Assembly: GCA_035291545.1 (NCBI GenBank)
Contig: DATDRW010000016.1
Location: 1 to 26,242, forward strand
Reading direction: 5' to 3'
Origin: UBA11373 sp035291545
Lineage (GTDB): Bacteria; Actinomycetota; Acidimicrobiia; Spongiisociales; UBA11373
DNA: 26,242 nt
A program made the position numbers and the translations under genes. The notes under the pieces are model-generated. The model did not search any database. It had not been told where the DNA came from and worked only from the letters and a program-made list of their open reading frames with translations. Below are positions 21,624 to 26,242 of the stretch, piece by piece. Position 1 is the first letter of the stretch. Each line of letters opens with the position of its first letter.

Positions 21624-22319
21624 GTGGACTTTCTGAGGGACGTCGTCGGCGACGCCCTCGCATTGCTCGGGGTATTCGGGTCCGAGCTCAGGGAGGTCCT
21701 GGGACTCACCGTCGTGGTCTCCGGCGCCGCCACCGTCATCGGCGCCGCCCTCGGCATCCCCCTCGGGATCGCCCTCGGCGCCGGGCGGTTCCGGGGGCGA
21801 GGCACCCTGACCGTGCTGGTCAACACCGGCATGGGGATGCCGCCGGTCCTTGCCGGACTGCTCCTGCTGCTGCTGCTGTGGAGCGAGGGACCACTGGGTT
21901 CGTGGGGCCTGCTCTTCACCCCGCAGGCCATGATCGCCGCGCAGAGCCTGTTGGCGATCCCGATCGCGGCCGGGGTCACCGCCGGTGCGGTGCGGGCGCT
22001 TCCCCCCGATGCCCTCGAACAGGTGCACGCACTCGGACTCACCCGCAGGGCCCGCGGCGTCGTCATCGGCCGTGAGGTGTGGCCCGGGGTGGTGGCCGGG
22101 GTCGCCGCCGCCTTCGGCAGGGTGGTCTCCGAGGTCGGGGCGGTGCTCGTGGTCGGCGGCAACATCCAGGGGGAGACCCGGGTGCTCACCACCGCCATCG
22201 TCCAGGAGGCGCGTCAGGCCGACTTCGGCGCCGCCCTGGCCCTGGGGATGCTGCTGCTGCTCATCGCACTCAGCGTCAACGGCGTCCTCACCTGGCTCCA
22301 GTTCCGGGAGAAGACGTGA
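21624..22319 (+). CDS. tupB: Tungstate-type ABC transporter permease (TupB-like)
   Basis: The 231-residue integral membrane protein has roughly five hydrophobic segments and the order typical of TupB/WtpB permeases. The NTGMGMPPVLAGLLL stretch and the cytoplasmic EAA-type loop (EQVHALGLTRRARGVVIGREVWPG, shortened) that docks to the ATPase are clear. SEVGAVLVVGGNIQGETRVL near the C-terminus is characteristic of this subfamily. It would form the membrane channel as a homodimer. The GTG start is 4 bases after the small membrane gene; its end overlaps the ATPase gene (GTGA). Assignment to tungstate rather than molybdate rests mainly on the TupA-like partner. Confidence 0.85.
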   Translation: MDFLRDVVGDALALLGVFGSELREVLGLTVVVSGAATVIGAALGIPLGIALGAGRFRGRGTLTVLVNTGMGMPPVLAGLLLLLLLWSEGPLGSWGLLFTPQAMIAAQSLLAIPIAAGVTAGAVRALPPDALEQVHALGLTRRARGVVIGREVWPGVVAGVAAAFGRVVSEVGAVLVVGGNIQGETRVLTTAIVQEARQADFGAALALGMLLLLIALSVNGVLTWLQFREKT

Positions 22320-23311
22320 CCGACCTCCTGCTCCGCGACGTGCTGGTCGATCTCGGTGGGTTGCGGGTCGAGATCGACCGCTTCGAGGTGGCCGCCGGGA
22401 GTCGTCTCGTGCTCTTCGGTCCCAACGGCGCCGGCAAGACGACGCTGCTCAGGCTGCTCGCCGGGCGCATCCCCGGGGGACACACCGGAGCGTGCGCCTA
22501 CCTTCCGCAGCGTCCCTGGGCCTTCCGGGGGCGGGCGGGTCGCACCTTGCGGCTCGGGCTCGACGGGGCGGCGCACGCGCGGGCGAAAGACCTCGTCGCG
22601 ACGCTCGGTGTGGGAGATCTGCTCGATCGGCCCACCCGGAGCCTCTCCGGGGGGGAACGACAGCGGCTGGCGCTGGCCCGGGTGCTCGCCCGCCCCGAGG
22701 ATGTCGTGCTCCTCGACGAGCCGCTCGCGGCGATCGGCGCCGCCGATCGTCCCCGGGTTGCCGGGGTGATCATCGGCACCCTTGCCGGGCGCACGGCAGT
22801 GATCGTGACCCACGACCGCGACGAGGCCGTGATGCTCGGGGACGAGATGGCGGTGATCATCGACGGTCGGATCCGCCAGCGGGGCGACGTCCGGTCCGTC
22901 TTCGGGCTTCCCGCCGACACCGAATTGGCCGCGGTGGTCGGGGTGGGCAACGCCGTCAGTGGCTCGGTCGCCGCCGGCGAGGACGGGCTGAACGAGGTCG
23001 ACCTCGGCGAGATCACCGTGTGGGGAATGGGCGAGCTCCCGGTGGGGTCGCCGGCAGCGGTGTTGTTCGGCGGGGAGACGGTGACGGTGCACGCCGGCCG
23101 CCACGGCAGCCCGGGCTCGGCCCGCAATTGCTGGGCAGGGAGGGTCGACCGGGTGCGCGATGTGGGGCGTCTCGTGGAGATCGTCGTCGACGTCGGTGTA
23201 CCGGTGGTGGCGCTGCTCACCCCGGGGAGCGCCGAGGAGCTCGGAGTCCGCATCGGAGCCCACGTCACGCTCGCGGTGAAGGCGACCGCGGTCCGGGTCG
23301 TCCCTCGGTGA
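22316..23311 (+). CDS. tupC: Tungstate/molybdate-type ABC transporter ATP-binding protein
   Basis: The 331-residue ATPase shows Walker A GPNGAGKT (35-42), the signature LSGGERQRLALARVL, Walker B VVLLDEP and the H-loop VTHDRDEA. The D-loop after Walker B reads LAAIGAADR, whereas SALD is usual, so the D-loop aspartate is lost. About 110 residues follow the nucleotide-binding domain, with two repeats rich in beta strands that look like TOBE/MOP-type regulatory domains (NAVSGSVAAGEDG and NCWAGRVDRVRDVG), which bind oxyanions in related transporters. The GTG start overlaps the permease stop, and its own stop overlaps the lipoprotein gene. Confidence 0.88.
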   Translation: MTDLLLRDVLVDLGGLRVEIDRFEVAAGSRLVLFGPNGAGKTTLLRLLAGRIPGGHTGACAYLPQRPWAFRGRAGRTLRLGLDGAAHARAKDLVATLGVGDLLDRPTRSLSGGERQRLALARVLARPEDVVLLDEPLAAIGAADRPRVAGVIIGTLAGRTAVIVTHDRDEAVMLGDEMAVIIDGRIRQRGDVRSVFGLPADTELAAVVGVGNAVSGSVAAGEDGLNEVDLGEITVWGMGELPVGSPAAVLFGGETVTVHAGRHGSPGSARNCWAGRVDRVRDVGRLVEIVVDVGVPVVALLTPGSAEELGVRIGAHVTLAVKATAVRVVPR

Positions 23312-24090
23312 AGCGACTCGTCGCCGGCGCGGCCGCGCTGTCCCTCCTCGCCGCGTGCACGGCCGGCGCCGAGCGGGTGGTGGTCGGCGCCGGTACGACC
23401 ATCGTCGACTCCGGTTTGATGGATGCTCTCGCCGCGGCGTACGAGGCGACCCATCCCGGGGTTGAGATCTCGGTGGTCGGAGACGCTACGGCCCCGGTGC
23501 TGGAACTCGGCCGTCGGGGGGCGGCGGCCGTGCTCATCACCCACGATCCTTCCTCCGAGGCCGAGTTCGTCGCCGCAGGATTCGCGGTCCGCTACGAGGC
23601 CCTCGTGACGAGCCGGTTTGTGCTGCTCGGACCGCCCGACCGGGTCTTGTCGTTCGCCGACCTGAGCGCAGCAGAGGCCTTCGCACGCATCGCCGCCGAG
23701 GGGGGACCGTTCGTCGGCAGGGGTGACGGTTCGGGGACGGCGGTGGCGGAGGCTGCGATCTGGTCGGCGGCGGGGATCGACCCAACGGACGCCGGGTGGT
23801 ACGCGGTCACCGGTCTGGGGATGGGCGAGACGCTGCAGGTGGCCGACCAGCGGGACTCGTTCCTTCTCGCCGAGGTCGGTGCGTACCGGGCGGCGGCCGA
23901 TGTGCTCGGGCTCGTGCCGGTGGCGCTCGGATCCGATCCGTTGCTGGTCAACCCCTACCACGCGATCCTGATCGCCGGCGCTCCGGACGCGGCGGAGGGG
24001 TTCTTCGACTGGCTGCTCTCTCCAGACGGGCGGGCGGTGCTCGTCGCCGCCAACGAGCGGCTTTTCGGAGAAGTCCTCTACGCGCCCTGA
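23308..24090 (+). CDS. tupA: Tungstate-type substrate-binding lipoprotein (TupA-like)
   Basis: The 260-residue protein has a lipoprotein signal (positive start, hydrophobic run, LAAC with the cysteine near residue 16) and should be anchored outside the membrane. The mature part follows the TupA pattern: GTTIVDSGLMDAL, ELGRRGAAAVLITHDPSSE, FVAAGF, GRGDGSGTAVAEA, GWYAVTGLGMGETLQVAD and a final NPYHAI segment. TupA binds tungstate with high affinity and can discriminate it from molybdate. The gene order permease–ATPase–lipoprotein differs from the frequent A-B-C order. Its last 13 bases overlap the convergent MFS gene. Confidence 0.88.
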   Translation: MKRLVAGAAALSLLAACTAGAERVVVGAGTTIVDSGLMDALAAAYEATHPGVEISVVGDATAPVLELGRRGAAAVLITHDPSSEAEFVAAGFAVRYEALVTSRFVLLGPPDRVLSFADLSAAEAFARIAAEGGPFVGRGDGSGTAVAEAAIWSAAGIDPTDAGWYAVTGLGMGETLQVADQRDSFLLAEVGAYRAAADVLGLVPVALGSDPLLVNPYHAILIAGAPDAAEGFFDWLLSPDGRAVLVAANERLFGEVLYAP

Positions 24091-25289
24091 GCCGGGGCCG
24101 GTCGCAGCCGGGTGGCGACGATCACGGGGAGAGCGGTGAGACACGCACCCACCACGCACAGCACCGCGTAGGAGCTGGCGGCGAGCAGCAGCCCCGAGGA
24201 GAGGCTGGCGGCGGCCCCCGACGTCCAAAGTACGGCGTCGCCGAGACCCTGGAGGCGTACTCGCGACTCCGGAGCGGCTCCCTCGGTGAGCAGGGCGCTC
24301 CCGGCGACGAATGAGAAGTTCCACCCGAGTCCGAGCAGGAAGAGGGCCACGATCAGGGTGCCGGTCGAGGACTGGTCGGCGACGGCGGCGAGCACCGCAG
24401 CGATCGCCAGCACCACCTGGCCGGCGATGATCACCGGCAGGCGCCCGAGCCGGTCGGCGACCATCCCGGTGAGCGGAGACACCCCGAACATCCCCAGCGT
24501 GTGCGCCGAAATGATCAGCCCCACCGTCCCCAAGGAGTGGCCGTGGTGGCGGGCGTTGATCGGCGTCATCACCATGATGAGCACCATGACCATCTGGCTC
24601 ACTGCGAGGCCGATGAGCGCGATCCACACCGTCGGCGAAGTCTGGATGCGTCCACCGGCCAGCACCCCATCGCCCCGATCGACGAATTCGAGCGGGTCGG
24701 GTCGGAGGAACACGGCGATCACGGTGAGGGCGAGCGCTCCCAGAACCCCGGCGACGATGTAGGCACCGGCGAGGGGTTCCACCCCGAGAGTGCGTCCCAC
24801 CCCCTCCGCCGGAGAGAGCAGCGTCGGTCCGAGCACCGAACCGATCGTGCCCGCCCATACGACGAAGGCGATGGCCGCCCCCCGCCGGTGTGCCGGGTGG
24901 ACGTCGGCGGCGGCGTAGCGGGACAGGCTGTCGGCGCTGGCGCCGAAACCGAAGACGGCGAGCGCCGCCACCAGCAGCGGAAAGGACCCGAGCGCGGTGG
25001 CGAGGGCGGCGCCCGCCGCCCCCGTTGCCATCACCGCGTAGCCGATCACCAGGCCGTGGCGGCGGCCCGATCGGTCCATGAACGCAGAGAGGCGGATGCC
25101 GCCCAGGGCGGAGCCGAGCACCGCCACGGCCCCGGGAAGCCCCGCCAGCGTGGCCGAACCCAGCATGTCCTCGGCGACCAGGGTGGTCACGGTGACCGCA
25201 GCGATGTATCCGGTCCGGCCGAGGCTCACCCCGGCGAACAGCACCCCGGTGAGTCGGCGGCGAACGGAACCGGGTGCCCCGTCGCTCAT
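24078..25289 (-). CDS. Major facilitator superfamily transporter
   Basis: The 403-residue protein has about twelve hydrophobic segments in two halves. The loop between helices 2 and 3 carries FMDRSGRRHGL and the equivalent in the second half is MVADRLGRLPVI, both matching the MFS motif G/D-R-x-G-R-R/K. No substrate-specific motif is recognised; drug or metabolite efflux is typical of 12-helix members of this length. The start is the ATG at 25289 that overlaps the pgpA stop (ATGA). A longer frame upstream lies within pgpA. The 3' end overlaps tupA by 13 bases. Confidence 0.87.
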   Translation of the reverse strand: MSDGAPGSVRRRLTGVLFAGVSLGRTGYIAAVTVTTLVAEDMLGSATLAGLPGAVAVLGSALGGIRLSAFMDRSGRRHGLVIGYAVMATGAAGAALATALGSFPLLVAALAVFGFGASADSLSRYAAADVHPAHRRGAAIAFVVWAGTIGSVLGPTLLSPAEGVGRTLGVEPLAGAYIVAGVLGALALTVIAVFLRPDPLEFVDRGDGVLAGGRIQTSPTVWIALIGLAVSQMVMVLIMVMTPINARHHGHSLGTVGLIISAHTLGMFGVSPLTGMVADRLGRLPVIIAGQVVLAIAAVLAAVADQSSTGTLIVALFLLGLGWNFSFVAGSALLTEGAAPESRVRLQGLGDAVLWTSGAAASLSSGLLLAASSYAVLCVVGACLTALPVIVATRLRPAPAQGA

Positions 25290-25738
25290 AGCGCAGCCAG
25301 TCCCCATCCCACGGCGAGGCCGTACAGCCCGGCGACGACGTCGTCGGCGGTGATCCCCGTCGCACCGGAGAGCCGCTCGGCTGCGGACACCCCCGGGAGC
25401 ACCTTGAAGATGTCGCCGAGGCGTGCCACGATCAGAGCCACCGCCCACGGCCATCCGGTGAGTCCGATCACGGCGACGAGGGTGCCTGCGGTCTCGTCGA
25501 TGCACACCCAGCCGGGGTCGTCGTGCGCGCCGGCGAAGGGACGCGCCGCCCACAGTGACGTCGCGATCAGCGTCCCGGCCACCGCGGCCGTCACCCACCA
25601 GGCGGCGTCGACTGCGAGCAGCAGGCCGCCGATGACGGCACCGAGGGCGGCGCCGAGGGTGCCGGCACCGGCGTCGGATCCGCGGAGACGGCCCGGAATC
25701 AGGCCGAGTCCGAGGGAAGAGGCGACGATGCGGTGCAC
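25286..25738 (-). CDS. pgpA: Phosphatidylglycerophosphatase A-like protein
   Basis: PgpA dephosphorylates phosphatidylglycerol phosphate in the membrane. The 150-residue product has the family's layout: GLGLIPGRLRGSDAGAGTLGA near the N-terminus (shortened), hydrophobic helices, DDPGWVCIDETAG in the middle, and LGDIFKVLPG with TADDVVAGLYG near the C-terminus. The conserved acidic residues in DPG..IDE and DD are present. The GTG at 25738 is chosen because the homologous sequence begins there and a TACCCT box lies 6 bases upstream; the open frame further upstream crosses the divergent promoter. It is the first gene of a two-gene unit with the MFS transporter. Confidence 0.87.
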   Translation of the reverse strand: MHRIVASSLGLGLIPGRLRGSDAGAGTLGAALGAVIGGLLLAVDAAWWVTAAVAGTLIATSLWAARPFAGAHDDPGWVCIDETAGTLVAVIGLTGWPWAVALIVARLGDIFKVLPGVSAAERLSGATGITADDVVAGLYGLAVGWGLAAL

Positions 25739-25744
25739 CGGGTG

Positions 25745-25750
25745 AGGGTA
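25745..25750 (-). promoter_or_regulatory. Putative leaderless -10 box (TACCCT) of pgpA
   Basis: On the minus strand TACCCT is followed by 6 bases and the GTG at 25738, with no ribosome binding site. Confidence 0.5.
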
Positions 25751-25770
25751 ACGACCGTTCGCCGACGCTC

Positions 25771-25776
25771 TAGCCT
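25771..25776 (+). promoter_or_regulatory. Putative -10 box (TAGCCT) of the S9 peptidase gene
   Basis: TAGCCT ends 9 bases before the ATG at 25786, so the leader would be at most a few bases. It and the pgpA box sit back to back in a 47-base spacer, so the two promoters must overlap. Confidence 0.4.
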
Positions 25777-25785
25777 CCGCGCTGC

Positions 25786-26242
25786 ATGACACCAGACGAC
25801 CTCGGCGGGTACGCCTCGCTGTCGGATCCCCAGATCCATCCCGACGGTGTGCGGATTGCATTCGCCGTTTCCCGGATGAACCTCCAGGAGGACCGCTACG
25901 ACCGTCAGATCTGGCTGTGGAACGGAACCACGGCTCGGCCCTTCACTCACGGGCCGGGCGACACCCGTCCCCGGTGGTCGCCGAACGGCACTCGCCTCGC
26001 CTTCCTGCGGGCCCCACTTGAGTCGGGCAAGCCGGCTCAGGTGGGGGTCATGGACGCCTCCGGCGGCGAGGCGGCGGTGATCACTTCGTTCGACCTTGGG
26101 GCCTCGGAGGTGGAATGGGCTCCCGACGGGTCCCGCCTCGCGGTGATCGGGTCGGAATGGCTCGAACCCGAGGTCACCGAGGAGGAGCGCAAGCGCCGGC
26201 CGCGCCGGATCGGCGGTCCCGGGTACCGCTTCGACAATCTCG
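25786..26242 (+). CDS. S9 family peptidase (acylaminoacyl-peptidase-like), N-terminal part, cut by the window end
   Basis: The open frame runs from the ATG to the last base without a stop: 152 codons are visible. It begins MTPDDLGGYASLSDPQIHPD, which is typical of the start of S9C-like peptidases, and then shows beta-propeller repeats with the PD40-type pattern: RPRWSPNGTRLAFLRA and VEWAPDGSRLAVIG. A charged EEERKRRPRRI insertion precedes the cut. In this family the propeller covers a C-terminal alpha/beta-hydrolase catalytic domain, which lies outside the window. There is no signal peptide, so it is probably cytoplasmic. Confidence 0.85.
   Translation, partial: MTPDDLGGYASLSDPQIHPDGVRIAFAVSRMNLQEDRYDRQIWLWNGTTARPFTHGPGDTRPRWSPNGTRLAFLRAPLESGKPAQVGVMDASGGEAAVITSFDLGASEVEWAPDGSRLAVIGSEWLEPEVTEEERKRRPRRIGGPGYRFDNL

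Noticed and set aside
24078..24090. Terminator between tupA and the MFS gene
   Set aside because: The genes overlap by 13 bases and no hairpin followed by a T run is visible on either strand.
22498..25365. Very long minus-strand open frame (955 codons) across the tup and MFS genes
   Set aside because: It is a shadow frame produced by high GC; its translation is Arg/Pro-rich with no domain, and it opposes well-supported tup genes and runs out of frame with the MFS gene.

Overview
The window is 26,242 bases of dense, high-GC bacterial DNA with short spacers, frequent GTG starts and many 4-base ATGA/GTGA gene overlaps. Gene content and order (cysteine desulfurase–mnmA–ligA near gatC-gatA-gatB, an LCP-family cell-wall ligase, an S9 peptidase, diaminopimelate synthesis) point to an actinobacterium. 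I lean towards the Acidimicrobiia or a related uncultured lineage, from gene order and style rather than from any marker-gene analysis.

Layout. 1-2468: enoyl-CoA hydratase, a convergent SRPBCC protein, and a divergently transcribed membrane-anchored alpha/beta-hydrolase that seems to lack its serine nucleophile. 2513-6719: cysteine desulfurase, mnmA and ligA, overlapping and probably one transcript. 6720-8371: a possible 13-codon leader ORF, a universal-stress-protein/CBS fusion and a GNAT acetyltransferase. 8346-8747 (minus): a small anchored extracytoplasmic protein. 9019-11977: dapC-dapD-dapE, the succinylase branch of diaminopimelate/lysine synthesis. 12167-16019: gatC-gatA-gatB plus a HAD phosphatase (tRNA-dependent amidation). 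16295-19827: an SDR epimerase/reductase and an M1 aminopeptidase. 19817-21298 (minus): an LCP protein with a TM2-like membrane module. 21395-24090: a small two-helix membrane protein followed by a tungstate-type ABC transporter (permease, ATPase, lipoprotein). 24078-25738 (minus): pgpA and an MFS transporter. 25786 to the end: the N-terminal part of an S9 peptidase.

The most interesting signals are non-coding. (1) Many transcription units start with a TANNNT -10 box, very often TACCNT, 6-8 bases before the start codon and without a ribosome binding site, which suggests widespread leaderless transcription. (2) Every spacer longer than about 150 bases carries tandem heptamer arrays. Family B (CGTYKCC) is by its period a run of GGG-N4 tracts on one strand, so a predicted G-quadruplex. 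Family A (YGGYRYC) in three cases ends in or beside the -10 box of the next gene. (3) The spacer before dapC holds a 144-bp palindrome-rich element that resembles a REP/MITE repeat.

The protein genes are mostly housekeeping. I did not see a phage, CRISPR array, tRNA, rRNA, insertion sequence or defence island. All four convergent gene pairs abut or overlap, leaving no intergenic room for a terminator.
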